Assembly: GCA_964645285.1 (NCBI GenBank)
Contig: CAZYDR010000031.1
Span: 1-36,055, forward strand
DNA length: 36,055 nucleotides
Reading direction: 5' to 3'
Source of the DNA: JAYZAP01 sp964645285
GTDB lineage: Bacteria > Pseudomonadota > Alphaproteobacteria > JAAXGF01
In this document: piece after piece, positions 1 to 8,272 of the stretch
Layout of the letters: every line of letters starts with the position of its first letter
How positions within the stretch are numbered: position 1 is the first letter of the stretch
Made by a program: the position numbers and the translations under genes
The notes under the pieces: model-generated
Databases searched by the model: none
Seen by the model: the letters and a program-made list of their open reading frames with translations, nothing else
Told to the model about the DNA's origin: nothing

Positions 1-3
1 TTC

Positions 4-963
4 GTGCCGCAGGGCTTTGCCACGCCCCATGAAGTCGTCGATGTAGTCGTGCGCGCCGAAGAGTTCGGTTTCAATGCGGTTTGGGCCACGGACTTCTTCT
101 CGCCGGTAGCCTCGTCCGGTGTTATAACCGAACCACCGCCGAACTGGCTGGAAGCGCTCATCACGCTGAGCTATGCGGCCGCCCGTACGTCAAAGATCAA
201 GCTCGGCACTGGTGTACTCATGCTGCCGTACCGGGATCCGACGGTGCTCGCCAAGCAGGTCGCAACGCTGGATCGCCTGAGTAACGGCCGCCTGCTGCTT
301 GGTATCGGTCTCGGCGCGTACCGCGATGAATTCGCGGCAGTACGCGCGCACCAGGCCAACGCACATCGCGGCAACATGCTGGATGAGTATCTCGAACTGC
401 TGATCCGGCTGTTGGACGACAACGAAGCAGCAGTCTCGCTTGCCGGAGAGTATGTCAGCGTCGAGGGCGTAGCCATGCATCCGAAACCGCTGCAGCAACC
501 GCTACCGATGTATCTGCCTGCGCGTGGAGACCACGCTTACAAGCGCATCGCGCGCTGGGGCTTGATGCCCATGGTGCCTTGCGCCAACCCGACTGCGCCC
601 ATCGAGGCGCTGCGCCCGTTCATGGAAGCTGCCGGTAAGGATTTGGACGCGCTGGACATCATCGTCGAAGGTGAGTTACACATCGGCCCGACCCAGGAAG
701 ATGCGGTCAAGGGTTACCAACACACCGCGATGGGCAATTTCCGCACGGCGCGTTGCCCGCCGAAGGCCCGCAAGTCTGTGGAGACCATAACCGGCGCGAA
801 CTGGGTAGGCACTGTCGATCACATCGTCGAGAAACTGTCAGCGCTCCGGGAACAGGGCTTCCAGCATTTCAATATCCTGCATCTCGCTGCGGACACCGTG
901 GCGGAGCGACTGGAACAGATGCAGCTGTTTGCGGAAGAAATCATGCCCCGGGTGCGCACATGA
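4..963 (+). CDS. LLM-class flavin-dependent oxidoreductase, 5' end cut by the window
   Basis: Luciferase-like monooxygenase family: TIM-barrel enzymes using FMN or F420 to oxidise small organic substrates. Visible features are the opening PQGFATPHEV, the strand segment GFNAVWATDFF, the LGTGVLMLPYRDP strand and the conserved RLSNGRLLLGIGLG segment near residues 90-105. About 319 residues are present. Family members usually carry a short first strand before this point, so roughly ten residues, including the true start, probably lie upstream of base 1; the GTG at base 4 is only the first in-frame start in the window. It is followed by a transposase relic, not by another gene of an operon. The substrate cannot be read from sequence. 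RutA-type pyrimidine monooxygenases are in the same superfamily, but nothing specific supports that function here. Confidence 0.85.
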   Translation: MPQGFATPHEVVDVVVRAEEFGFNAVWATDFFSPVASSGVITEPPPNWLEALITLSYAAARTSKIKLGTGVLMLPYRDPTVLAKQVATLDRLSNGRLLLGIGLGAYRDEFAAVRAHQANAHRGNMLDEYLELLIRLLDDNEAAVSLAGEYVSVEGVAMHPKPLQQPLPMYLPARGDHAYKRIARWGLMPMVPCANPTAPIEALRPFMEAAGKDLDALDIIVEGELHIGPTQEDAVKGYQHTAMGNFRTARCPPKARKSVETITGANWVGTVDHIVEKLSALREQGFQHFNILHLAADTVAERLEQMQLFAEEIMPRVRT

Positions 964-1030
964 CGAAGCCTGTAAAGCCCCCTATCTATGTACCATTTTC
1001 TAATAGAGTCTCGGGCACCGGTGGGCGCAT

Positions 1031-1090
1031 GTTCAGAAGGCACTTCGTGCCGAGGCGCGTGATCTGAAGGAGGCGCTGATCGATGGTTAG
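1031..1090 (+). mobile_element. Relic of an IS3-type transposase N-terminus
   Basis: Reading from 1034 gives KALRAEARDLKEAL followed by four residues and a TAG stop. This matches the start of the transposase fragment on the other strand near 30.9 kb (KALHAEARDLKEAL). At DNA level bases 1049-1078 are identical to the reverse complement of 30873-30902, 30 bases without a mismatch. Nothing after 1090 resembles the rest of that transposase, so only the first 20 or so codons survive. No terminal inverted repeats or target duplication could be picked out. Bases 964-1030 and 1091-1207 hold no other feature I can support. Confidence 0.7.
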
Positions 1091-1207
1091 GTCGCCATCG
1101 GCCATCCATCGACACCGGTCTACAGCCACCCGAAATACCCCATCGAAGGCAGTGTGCCAGATCACTGAGACGCGATGTCCGACCATGATGAAAAGGGAAT
1201 ACGGGCC

Positions 1208-1675
1208 ATGACCGAGACCATGTTGGCCTTCCGCAACATCGTCGAGCGGCTGCGCGCCGACACCGGCGCGTCGCGCACCACGATTCGCGTCGACTGCGCA
1301 CCGCTGAACCTGGATGTGGAGACTGTCGCCGCGGAATCACGCGACGATGGCGTTCGCGCCCTCGAGGGGCAGCAGACACCCGGCGTCCGTACCGCCGCCG
1401 CCGCCCGCTGGCTACTCGAGAACCGGCGCCCCTTTGTCATGGCGGATTGTCTCAATCCCTGGGCTCCGGAGATCGCGCCCGAGAAGTACGTGATCGACTT
1501 GTATGGCATCCGCGCAGAGATGGTTTGCGGTGTGTTCCGAGATGACGACATGGTCGGCATCGTCTCTGTCCATTACACCAAGGGTGCCCGCGCATGGAGC
1601 GCTGCCGAAGTCGCAATGATCCAACACGCTTGTGACGCGGTGGGGGCGATTCTCGACGCTATCGAAGACGTCTGA
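1208..1675 (+). CDS. GAF domain-containing protein
   Basis: A 155-residue protein that is essentially one GAF domain: an N-terminal helix (MLAFRNIVERLRADTG), a strand segment TTIRVD, a central Ala-rich helix and a C-terminal VSVHYTKGARAWSAAEVAMIQHACDAV-like helix typical of the fold. GAF domains bind small ligands or act as sensory modules; there is no attached output domain, so it may be a stand-alone ligand-binding or enzymatic variant. The start at 1208 has an AAGGGA ribosome site 9 bases upstream; an in-frame ATG at 1175 is an alternative with no clear site. It follows the IS3 relic and is convergent with the deacylase gene. Substrate and partner are unknown. Confidence 0.75.
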   Translation: MTETMLAFRNIVERLRADTGASRTTIRVDCAPLNLDVETVAAESRDDGVRALEGQQTPGVRTAAAARWLLENRRPFVMADCLNPWAPEIAPEKYVIDLYGIRAEMVCGVFRDDDMVGIVSVHYTKGARAWSAAEVAMIQHACDAVGAILDAIEDV

Positions 1676-1747
1676 CCGGCCCCTTGGGAGGCTTTCGTGC
1701 GGCAAGGCGAACCGAGACCAGATCGCCTTTCGTCACCGCGGTCGCGT

Positions 1748-2764
1748 CTACTCCACCAGATCTTCTGCGATGATGTACAGGCAATCGCCTTGCCGGGTCA
1801 TTGGCAGCGGCCGATGACAGATGATGGTGCCCGGCCGGGGCGCTTCGATGACCGTCGGTACTCGTTCGGGTTGCCGAGGATTGTGCAACCATCCTAGCGG
1901 CTCGCCGGACGCGACCTCGTCCTCAAGCGCCACGCATGGCTCGAAGATGCCGTCGTCCGGACTGAGCACCAGGCAATCAAGATCGGGGGTCGCCATCATG
2001 CGTGTCGGTGGCCGACCCATCGCCTCGGGTGCAACGATCGGCGACTCGAGGATCCCAGCGAATGCCAGGACATTGCGGATGCCGGTTTCCGTAATCTCGA
2101 CGGTCCGTGTAGTTACCCGCCCGGCACCGCCGAGTTCGGCCGCGACAACGATCTTGCCGCGAATCTCGGCGTTCCATTCGAGCAGCCCGTCGGGTTCCTG
2201 ATCGACCGAGAACAAGGCAACCGGCGCGCCGAACGCCTTCATGCAGGCGAGACTCGTGGCATTGCGTGCAGCATCGTCTGTCCGGTGCATCATGGTCAGC
2301 GGGACGTACTCCAGGCTGGTGCCGCCGGCGTGTAGATCGCTGACGAAATTGACATGGGGAAAAATACCGCGCACGACGAAGTCGGCGAGCGCTTCGCTGA
2401 AGTTGCCCAGCCGGTCACCTGGGAAGACCCGGTTGAGGTTGCTGCCGTCGATCGGCGAAAGGCGGCGGGCGGCGAGTACGGCCTGCAGGTTAAGGCAGGG
2501 AATGATGACGACGAGGCCGTTGACGTCGTCGGGCTGGAGATCGCGCGCGACTTTCATGAGCGCGATCGGCCCCTCGTATTCATCACCGTGGACACCGCCT
2601 GTCAGCAAGTATCCCGGGTCGTCGCCGTTGCGCACCACGACGATGGGGATCATCTCGGCGCCATAACCCGAGCGCTGGGACGAGTTCGGTGCAATCAGAT
2701 TGCCCCATCGCTTGCCGTTGCCGTCAAGAGAAACCGTGGATTGGATGCGCGAATCGTGGAGCAT
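1748..2764 (-). CDS. Succinylglutamate desuccinylase/aspartoacylase (AstE/AspA) family deacylase
   Basis: Zinc carboxypeptidase-fold deacylase, 338 residues, predicted to hydrolyse an N-acyl amino acid or similar amide in the cytoplasm. The zinc motif GGVHGDEYEGP lies at residues 57-66 (His59, Glu62), the substrate-binding NLNRVFPG at about 109-116, and the third zinc ligand His145 in DLHAGG. The frame stays open to 3055, but that would run across the divergent neighbour; ATG 2764 begins where family similarity begins and has AGGA upstream. A start at 2806 is possible. Related enzymes include DoeB/EutE of ectoine degradation, but the other ectoine genes are not here, so the acyl substrate is unknown. 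Confidence 0.85.
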   Translation of the reverse strand: MLHDSRIQSTVSLDGNGKRWGNLIAPNSSQRSGYGAEMIPIVVVRNGDDPGYLLTGGVHGDEYEGPIALMKVARDLQPDDVNGLVVIIPCLNLQAVLAARRLSPIDGSNLNRVFPGDRLGNFSEALADFVVRGIFPHVNFVSDLHAGGTSLEYVPLTMMHRTDDAARNATSLACMKAFGAPVALFSVDQEPDGLLEWNAEIRGKIVVAAELGGAGRVTTRTVEITETGIRNVLAFAGILESPIVAPEAMGRPPTRMMATPDLDCLVLSPDDGIFEPCVALEDEVASGEPLGWLHNPRQPERVPTVIEAPRPGTIICHRPLPMTRQGDCLYIIAEDLVE

Positions 2765-2901
2765 GGCTTCAAGTCCTAATGATATTCCGCGACCACCGTT
2801 TTGCATGATAGGCCGATTGAAAGTAAACGACCATATGCTATGGTTATTGGAACAAAACAACCAAAACAGGCCGCAATTGTCGGCCGCCGAAGCGAGAATG
2901 A
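2765..2901. promoter_or_regulatory. Divergent control region with a possible promoter
   Basis: This 137-base gap separates two divergent starts and is noticeably AT-richer than its flanks. A sigma70-like pair for the rightward gene is TTGAAA (2817-2822) and TATGGT (2839-2844) with a 16-base spacer. Overlapping it, TGGAACAAA at 2848-2856 is the reverse complement of TTTGTTCCA found in front of the RpiR gene (20369-20377). A nine-base match alone could be chance. Confidence 0.35.
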
Positions 2902-3447
2902 ATGACAACCACGATCGAGCTTGAAGTCGAGCCCCTGACCGCTGAGGCCTTTGCGCCTTTTGGCCAGTTGATCGGTGCGAAAAGCGGCGCAGCGGACTAT
3001 TCGCGACCATTGCTTGACGTGTGGCATCTCGACTACCGGGCCGACGCGCCGGCACGGGTTCAGATTATGCGCTATCACGAAAAACCGAAGACCTTTAGCC
3101 TGCTGGAACGCCACATCTGCGTCACCGAGGGTCGCATTTCGCTCGACGGCGCCCGGGCCGTGGTGGCGGTCGCGAACGCGACCGGCGACAGGCTGGACGA
3201 CGTGCCCGATCCATCCTCGGTGCGCGCGTTTGGCCTCGACGGAACCTGCGGTCTTCTCTTCACACCGGGTGTTTGGCACACGCTCGATTGTTTTCCCGTC
3301 TCGGCACCCTACGCCGACTTCGTTCTGCTAAGCGACACGGCGACTGAGGACGAAATCGAGTCCTGGACCCGCCCGTCGAGCGGAGAACGGACCCACGTCG
3401 TCGATTACGCGCCGCGCGACATCAACTTCCGCTTCGTCGGCTGCTGA
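2902..3447 (+). CDS. Ureidoglycolate lyase (AllA)-like protein, copy 1
   Basis: A 181-residue cupin-fold protein of the ureidoglycolate lyase family, whose founder splits ureidoglycolate into glyoxylate and urea. The opening VEPLTAEAFAPFGQLI is the family's N-terminal signature. The active-site strand ERHICVTEGRISL parallels the family pattern ERH...SQ but has Glu where Gln is usual, and the WHTLDCFP segment near the C-terminus is also typical. A second, clearly different family member lies at 9019. The start ATG has only a weak purine-rich site upstream. It is followed after 26 bases by the HMGL-like gene and probably co-transcribed. True substrate is unknown; many proteins in this family are not on ureidoglycolate. 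Confidence 0.82.
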   Translation: MTTTIELEVEPLTAEAFAPFGQLIGAKSGAADYSRPLLDVWHLDYRADAPARVQIMRYHEKPKTFSLLERHICVTEGRISLDGARAVVAVANATGDRLDDVPDPSSVRAFGLDGTCGLLFTPGVWHTLDCFPVSAPYADFVLLSDTATEDEIESWTRPSSGERTHVVDYAPRDINFRFVGC

Positions 3448-3473
3448 ATGCCGCCAATCGACCAGGTATAGGC

Positions 3474-4694
3474 ATGTCCAGACTCGCAGACTGCAGCAGC
3501 CCGTACGACCGCATCGTGAACGCCGATCTCGCAGGCCGTAAGATCGAGATCAACGACATGACGCTAGAGGGCGATTGCGAGGAGATGGCGGGTATCCGCC
3601 TCTCGCGCAACGACAAGATCCGCATCGCCGAGGCGCTGGCCGAGACCGGCGTGCATCGAATCTCAGTGCTTGGCAACTCGCCGACGCCGACGCCGGAAGA
3701 GATCGACGATGTCCGGGAAATCACCCGCCGAAACTTCATGCCGCCGCTCTGCGCTTTTGTGAAGTCGCCGTATGAAATCGGTGTCGCGGCGGACCTCGGC
3801 CTGTGGGGCGTGGTCATTCTGATCTCGGTAAACGAGCAGTTTTTCGGCCCAGGGCAGACCGGCGACAGCGTGATCGAGACTGCGCAGAAGCTCGCCGTAC
3901 AGGCCAAGGCGAAGGGCCTCCATGTCGCCATGATGGCGATGGATTCATCACGCGCAGGACCCGACTACTTCCACCGGTTCGTCGTTGAGACAGAGGCCAA
4001 CTGGGACGAACTCGTGGTCTGCGATTCGATCGGCGTGATCTCGCCTTGGGGGTTCGAGCATCTCGTCGGGATAGTGCGTGGCTGGACCGACAAGCCACTT
4101 CAGGTGCATTGCCATAACCACACCTCGATGGCGGTCGCCAACGCGATGGCCGCGGTTCGCGGCGGCGCCACCGTGATCCATGCGACAGTCAATGGCCTTG
4201 GCGAGTTTGCCGGCCAGGTACCGCTCGAGGAGCTGGCGGTGTCGCTTGGCATCCATTTCGGCATCGATTGCAGTCTGGAAATGGAACGCTTCACGGACCT
4301 CTCGCAACTCGTCGCCGCGGCGACCGGCGTACCGTTGCCGGTCAACAAGCCTGTCACCGGTCCGGCGGCGTTCGCCATCCCCGAGACTGAGGAGATCCAG
4401 GAAGCGTTCTACTGGCCCGCCCGCGAGGGCCGGCTCGACGAGGCGCTGACCTTTCCGCCAGGACTGGTCGGCAACGCAGCGCTGATGTCGATTGGGCGAA
4501 AATGCAGCACCTGGACGGTGGCCTATGGCTTGATGCGCATGGATCTCGAGGCCGATCAGTCGACGCTTGAGGACATCACCCGTGACGTTCGCGCACACGC
4601 GGCGGAACAGCCCGGCTATTACCTGATGTCCGAAGACAGGTTCGCCGCGCTGGTGACGTCCGGTGGTTACACGGTGAAACCCACGTCGGCATGA
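3474..4694 (+). CDS. HMG-CoA lyase/isopropylmalate synthase-like TIM-barrel protein with an altered DRE motif
   Basis: A 406-residue protein of the DRE-TIM metallolyase superfamily, which makes or breaks carbon-carbon bonds next to a carbonyl using a divalent metal. The second metal motif HCHNH is intact at residues 212-216, as is the NGLGEFAGQVPLEEL loop at about 240-254. The first motif, normally D-x-T-L-R-D-G, reads NDMTLEGD at about residues 27-34: the catalytic Arg is Glu and the metal-binding Asp is displaced by Gly. The protein may therefore use a different chemistry or be inactive as an aldolase/lyase. It sits 26 bases after the AllA-like gene. No acyl-CoA-specific feature is visible. 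Confidence 0.8.
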   Translation: MSRLADCSSPYDRIVNADLAGRKIEINDMTLEGDCEEMAGIRLSRNDKIRIAEALAETGVHRISVLGNSPTPTPEEIDDVREITRRNFMPPLCAFVKSPYEIGVAADLGLWGVVILISVNEQFFGPGQTGDSVIETAQKLAVQAKAKGLHVAMMAMDSSRAGPDYFHRFVVETEANWDELVVCDSIGVISPWGFEHLVGIVRGWTDKPLQVHCHNHTSMAVANAMAAVRGGATVIHATVNGLGEFAGQVPLEELAVSLGIHFGIDCSLEMERFTDLSQLVAAATGVPLPVNKPVTGPAAFAIPETEEIQEAFYWPAREGRLDEALTFPPGLVGNAALMSIGRKCSTWTVAYGLMRMDLEADQSTLEDITRDVRAHAAEQPGYYLMSEDRFAALVTSGGYTVKPTSA

Positions 4695-4701
4695 CGCGCC
4701 A

Positions 4702-4723
4702 GCCCCGAGGCTTGACTCGGGGC
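4702..4723 (+). terminator. Hairpin after the HMGL-like gene
   Basis: A perfect eight-base stem (GCCCCGAG / CTCGGGGC) with a six-base loop begins seven bases after the stop codon. No run of T follows directly, so it may be a weak or factor-assisted terminator or an mRNA-stabilising hairpin. Confidence 0.4.
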
Positions 4724-4954
4724 AGGTAGTGGTGTCCTTATTTTCCAGCGCCCAGTTTCTAGGGCGCCAAAAATTTCACTGTCCCGCAGACGCCGTCGAA
4801 TGACAAACTGCCTCCCCGGAGCATCATGGCAAATCCTATCGATCCGGGGGACATGTACCCGAACGATGCGCTAGGGCGCCGGAACCAAAGCAGTTGGTCG
4901 AAGTGACCGGACGCGGCCGGTTTACATAGCTACTATCCACAGGAGCAAGCAAAC
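4724..4954 (+). promoter_or_regulatory. Leader region of the eight-gene operon
   Basis: This is the only sizeable gap before the long operon and should hold its promoter, though I see no convincing -35/-10 pair. It contains a short hairpin (GCGCCC 4748-4753 with GGGCGC 4762-4767), a ten-base direct repeat CTAGGGCGCC (4759-4768 and 4871-4880), and a 26-codon open frame at 4826-4906. That frame begins MANPI, like the MADPI of the next gene, and has GGAG four bases before its ATG. It may be a leader peptide or a duplicated gene start. Confidence 0.3.
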
Positions 4955-5902
4955 ATGGCAGATCCAATCAAGGTCGACTCACACGTTCATCTCTTCCGGT
5001 CACGCGAGGAAGGTCAGGCCGACAAGGATGGCTATCAAATCTTCGAGTACGGCACCAAGCCGCATGTCTGCTTCAGCGAGCGCTTCGGCACGGTGCCCGA
5101 AGTGCTGGCCGACATGGAGGCAACCGGAATTTCGAAGGCCGTCGTGGTCAATCTCTATATCGGCGAGTTGGCGCGCGAGAGGAAGCGGGCCGCCGTGCCG
5201 GTTTCGGTAAGCGGCGCGGACCGTGACCGCGCCTTTGAGGACATCGAGACGGAAATCTCCGCCGAATTGAAAGCGTTCAATAGCTGGATTTGCGGCGTCT
5301 CGCAGACCCAATCCGAGATTGTCCCTTTCATCGGCGCCGACGTCTCCGTCCTGTCCGATGAGGACGGCGGCGCTTATGTGCGCGACATGGTAGTCAACCA
5401 CGGCGCCCGGGGCGTCAAACTCCATGGTGCATCGCAGGGTTTCTCGATGTCGGATGAACGGCTGTGGCCCACTTATGCGGCGTGCCAGGAGTTGGGCGTC
5501 GCCATCATTGGCCATTCGGGCCCCGACCAAAGCGGCGCGGGTTTTGCCGAGCCGCGTAGTTTCGGTGGCATGTTGAAGTCGTTTCCCGATCTGAACGTCG
5601 TCTTGGCTCATATGGGCGGCGCCACCTGGGATCAGGCGCTGGAGATTGCCGAGACCTACCCGAATGCGTACTACGACTGCTGTGAAATCATCGAATGGAC
5701 CGAAGGCGAGAACGCGCCGACTGAGGTGCAACTCGCCCGGCTCATCAAGGACATCGGGCCGCACCGCGTGATGATGGGGTCGGACTATCCCTGGTACGAC
5801 ATCGACCACACGGTCGAGCGCGTCATGGAACTGCCGCTGCTGTCGGCCGAGGAAAAGGAAGGCATCATCGGCGCCAACGCCGTGGATATCTTGAGCCTAT
5901 AG
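4955..5902 (+). CDS. Amidohydrolase-2 family metal-dependent hydrolase
   Basis: A 315-residue TIM-barrel hydrolase of the family that includes ACMSD-type decarboxylases and dicarboxylate lactonases. Visible metal/active-site elements are DSHVHLF (residues 8-14), the barrel strand GVKLHGASQG, GHSGPDQ, the LAHMGG histidine near residue 215 and the terminal aspartate in GSDYPW. Nothing identifies the substrate; hydrolysis of a cyclic amide or lactone, or decarboxylation, would all fit the family. The start is supported by AGGAGC about nine bases upstream. It is the first gene of a tight plus-strand operon that runs to 11276. Confidence 0.85.
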   Translation: MADPIKVDSHVHLFRSREEGQADKDGYQIFEYGTKPHVCFSERFGTVPEVLADMEATGISKAVVVNLYIGELARERKRAAVPVSVSGADRDRAFEDIETEISAELKAFNSWICGVSQTQSEIVPFIGADVSVLSDEDGGAYVRDMVVNHGARGVKLHGASQGFSMSDERLWPTYAACQELGVAIIGHSGPDQSGAGFAEPRSFGGMLKSFPDLNVVLAHMGGATWDQALEIAETYPNAYYDCCEIIEWTEGENAPTEVQLARLIKDIGPHRVMMGSDYPWYDIDHTVERVMELPLLSAEEKEGIIGANAVDILSL

Positions 5903-5934
5903 GTCCTCTGCGCGCAAAAAATCAGGAGAAGACA

Positions 5935-6549
5935 ATGACGACATCCGAAAGAGTGACCATCCTGGCCGGCCATGGCAAAGCGGCGCGTCTCAACGCCGGT
6001 CAGAGTCTCAAATTGATTAATACGCATGGCACGCAGGTGGTCGATTTTTGGGCGTTCAATGCCTATGACCTGCGCGAGTACATGTGTGTCGAGGCATCCA
6101 GGGTCAACAGCATGCATCTGTGGCCGGCGGTCGGCGACGTCATGTTGACCAACCAGCGGCGCCCGATTGTGACCGTGGCCGAGGACACGACACCGGGTAT
6201 TCATGACACGATCATGGCGGCCTGCGATCGCCAGCGCTATGGCCTTCAGGGCTTCACGGACTACCACCGCAACTGCCAGGACAATATGATGGAGGGCATG
6301 ATCGAGCTCGGTGCCACGCCGCCCTTCGCGATTCCGGGATCGTGGAACGTCTTCATGAACATCCCGATAAAGGACGACGGCTATACGATCGATATTGAGC
6401 CGACCGTGTGCGAGCCCGGCCAATACATCGTGCTGCGCGCAGAGATGGACTGCTTCATGGCGTTTTCGGCCTGTCCGCAGGATGTCCTGCCGATCCATGG
6501 CGAGGGTGGCGGCAAGCCGGTCGATTGCCACTTCGAGGTCCTCGGTTGA
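5935..6549 (+). CDS. DUF1989 / urea-carboxylase-associated family protein
   Basis: A 204-residue protein of the DUF1989 family, found next to urea carboxylase and in guanidine-degradation loci, where members have been shown to be subunits of carboxyguanidine deiminase. Recognisable parts are an N-terminal GHGKAARLNAGQSLKLIN strand pair, the TQVVDFWAFN segment, an HDTIMAACDR helix and the cysteine-containing ending MAFSACPQDVLPI. No urea carboxylase or second CgdAB-like subunit is in the window, so this member probably works on a related amidine or ureido intermediate. AGGAGAAG precedes the ATG. The gene lies 32 bases after the amidohydrolase and 22 before the next gene. Confidence 0.83.
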   Translation: MTTSERVTILAGHGKAARLNAGQSLKLINTHGTQVVDFWAFNAYDLREYMCVEASRVNSMHLWPAVGDVMLTNQRRPIVTVAEDTTPGIHDTIMAACDRQRYGLQGFTDYHRNCQDNMMEGMIELGATPPFAIPGSWNVFMNIPIKDDGYTIDIEPTVCEPGQYIVLRAEMDCFMAFSACPQDVLPIHGEGGGKPVDCHFEVLG

Positions 6550-6571
6550 ACGGACAAGGGGAGAGAAGACA

Positions 6572-7396
6572 ATGGGTGTTTCGAGAGGTGCGGTGAAGTC
6601 GGCGCCGGTCGCGGCGCGCTTCGACGACGGGCGTCATTGGCGGGCCAAGATCGGCCTCGTCGTGCTGGCGATGGAACAAACCGTCGAGGACGACGCGGTC
6701 ACCCTGACGCCGCCCGGCATCGGCATCCATTTCTCGCGCATCGCGATGAGCAATGACGCGACGGTAGAGACGCTTGGCGCGATGGCGCCGGGGATTACCG
6801 CCTCGGCCGGCCTGTTGCTGCCCGAGGATCACCTCGACGTCGTCAGCTACACCTGCAATTCGGGCACCATGGTGATCGGGGAGGATGGCGTCATGGCGGC
6901 GCTTCGCGCGGCCAAGCCCGAGGCCAAGCCGACGACGGTGATGACCAGCGTCGTACGCGGCCTGCACGCCGTGGGGGCGCGCCGTATCGTCGTCACGACG
7001 CCCTACCTCGACGAGGTCAACGACTACGTTCTGGCGTTTCTCGAAATGCATGGCTTCGAGGTGCTCGACATCCAAGGCCTCAACATCCGCGAGAACACCG
7101 CGATCGATCGGATCGAGCCCGAATTCATGCGCGAATTCGCCCGCGGTCTCGACCGGCCCGATGCCGACGCGGTCTTCGTGTGTTGCGGCGCGTTGCGCAC
7201 GCTGGATATCACCGGTGCCCTGGAGGCTGACGTCGGCAAACCGGTCGTGGTCAGCAACCAGGCGATGATGTGGGACTGCCTACGCCTCGCCGGTATCGAG
7301 GACATCATTGAGGGCTACGGCCGCTTGTTCGAATTGGACTGCGCCGCGCATAACGCCGTCGTCGAGCGCGCGACCCGGGCGACGCGCGTCGCCTAG
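6572..7396 (+). CDS. Maleate isomerase/arylmalonate decarboxylase-like (Asp/Glu racemase superfamily) protein
   Basis: A 274-residue member of the Asp/Glu racemase superfamily, closest in layout to maleate isomerase, arylmalonate decarboxylase and the EutA protein of ectoine loci. Both superfamily cysteines are present: one in SYTCNSGTMVIG in the N-terminal half and one in VFVCCGALRT in the C-terminal half, so it should be able to abstract or return a proton. The start at 6572 follows AAGGGGAGA; longer upstream frames overlap the previous gene and show no similarity. It contrasts with the racemase-fold protein at 8273, which has lost both cysteines. The substrate is unknown. Confidence 0.8.
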   Translation: MGVSRGAVKSAPVAARFDDGRHWRAKIGLVVLAMEQTVEDDAVTLTPPGIGIHFSRIAMSNDATVETLGAMAPGITASAGLLLPEDHLDVVSYTCNSGTMVIGEDGVMAALRAAKPEAKPTTVMTSVVRGLHAVGARRIVVTTPYLDEVNDYVLAFLEMHGFEVLDIQGLNIRENTAIDRIEPEFMREFARGLDRPDADAVFVCCGALRTLDITGALEADVGKPVVVSNQAMMWDCLRLAGIEDIIEGYGRLFELDCAAHNAVVERATRATRVA

Positions 7397-7430
7397 ACGA
7401 GATAGCGAAGAGGAAGAGAGGGAGGAAGAG

Positions 7431-8225
7431 ATGAGTGAATCCGTCATGATGTCGGAGTTGAGTTGGCCCGAGTACAAGCGCCGCATTGAGGAGGAGGATG
7501 CCATCATCCTGTTGCCGGTCGGCGCGGTCGAGCAGCACGGCTATCACCTGCCGCTCGGCACCGACTGGATCATGGCGACCGAGATGTCGCGCCGCGCCGC
7601 CGAACGCGTCGGCGGGATCGTCGCGCCGCCAGTGATGTATGCCTACAAATCGCAAATTCGCTCGGGTGGCGGCAACCATTTTTGCGGCACCACCAGCCTC
7701 GACGGCAATAGCCTGATCGAAATGGTGCGCGACGTGCTCAAGGAGTTCGCCCGCCACGGCGCGCGCAAGATCGCGGTCATCGACGGCCACTACGAGAACG
7801 AATTTTTCCTGACCGAGGCCTGCGACCTGGCGATCCGCGATCTGCGCTATGACGGCATCACCGACATGAAGATTCTCAAGATGCGCTATTGCGAGGAGAT
7901 CACTGACGAGGCGATCGAAACGACCTACCCCAACGGCTATCCGGGCCTGTCGCTGGAACATGGCGCGGTGTTCGAAACCTCGATGATGCTCTACTGCTTT
8001 CCGCATTTAGTCGACGTGAGCAAGATCTCGGACGATCCACCGGCCGACTTTCCGCCCTATGATCTCTATCCCGTGAACCCCGACTGGGTTCCGCCATCGG
8101 GCTGCTTGTCGCCGGCTCACGGCTCGTCCGCCGAGATCGGCAAGATGCTCGTCGACGAATTCACCGGTCTGGTTTCGCGTGCGCTGGAGGCCGAGTTCCG
8201 CGGCGGCAAGAGCGCGAAAAGCTAA
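7431..8225 (+). CDS. Creatininase family amidohydrolase
   Basis: A 264-residue creatininase-family protein; the family opens or forms small cyclic amides (creatinine/creatine, formamidopyrimidines and others) with a two-metal centre. All five ligands known from Pseudomonas putida creatininase are present at the same numbers: Glu34, His36 and Asp45 in GAVEQHGYHLPLGTD, and His120 and Glu122 in DGHYEN. GNHFCGTTSL and LEHGAVFETSMM are further family marks. The ATG at 7431 has GGGAGG six bases upstream; the open frame further upstream is not conserved-looking. It sits in the middle of the operon, directly before the hydantoin-racemase-like gene, which fits a ring-opening step on a cyclic amide. 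Confidence 0.87.
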   Translation: MSESVMMSELSWPEYKRRIEEEDAIILLPVGAVEQHGYHLPLGTDWIMATEMSRRAAERVGGIVAPPVMYAYKSQIRSGGGNHFCGTTSLDGNSLIEMVRDVLKEFARHGARKIAVIDGHYENEFFLTEACDLAIRDLRYDGITDMKILKMRYCEEITDEAIETTYPNGYPGLSLEHGAVFETSMMLYCFPHLVDVSKISDDPPADFPPYDLYPVNPDWVPPSGCLSPAHGSSAEIGKMLVDEFTGLVSRALEAEFRGGKSAKS

Positions 8226-8272
8226 GCGTCATAAGGCGTCACGCAGCGCGGACAGCGCGTCTGGAAATCGAC

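Noticed and set aside
2765..3055. A 97-residue N-terminal extension of the deacylase
   Set aside because: It would cover the divergent gene and its promoter and has no family similarity.
1748..7396. Ectoine degradation (AspA/AstE-type deacylase plus EutA-like protein)
   Set aside because: No EutB, EutC, EutD or DoeA-type genes, and the two candidates are in different operons.
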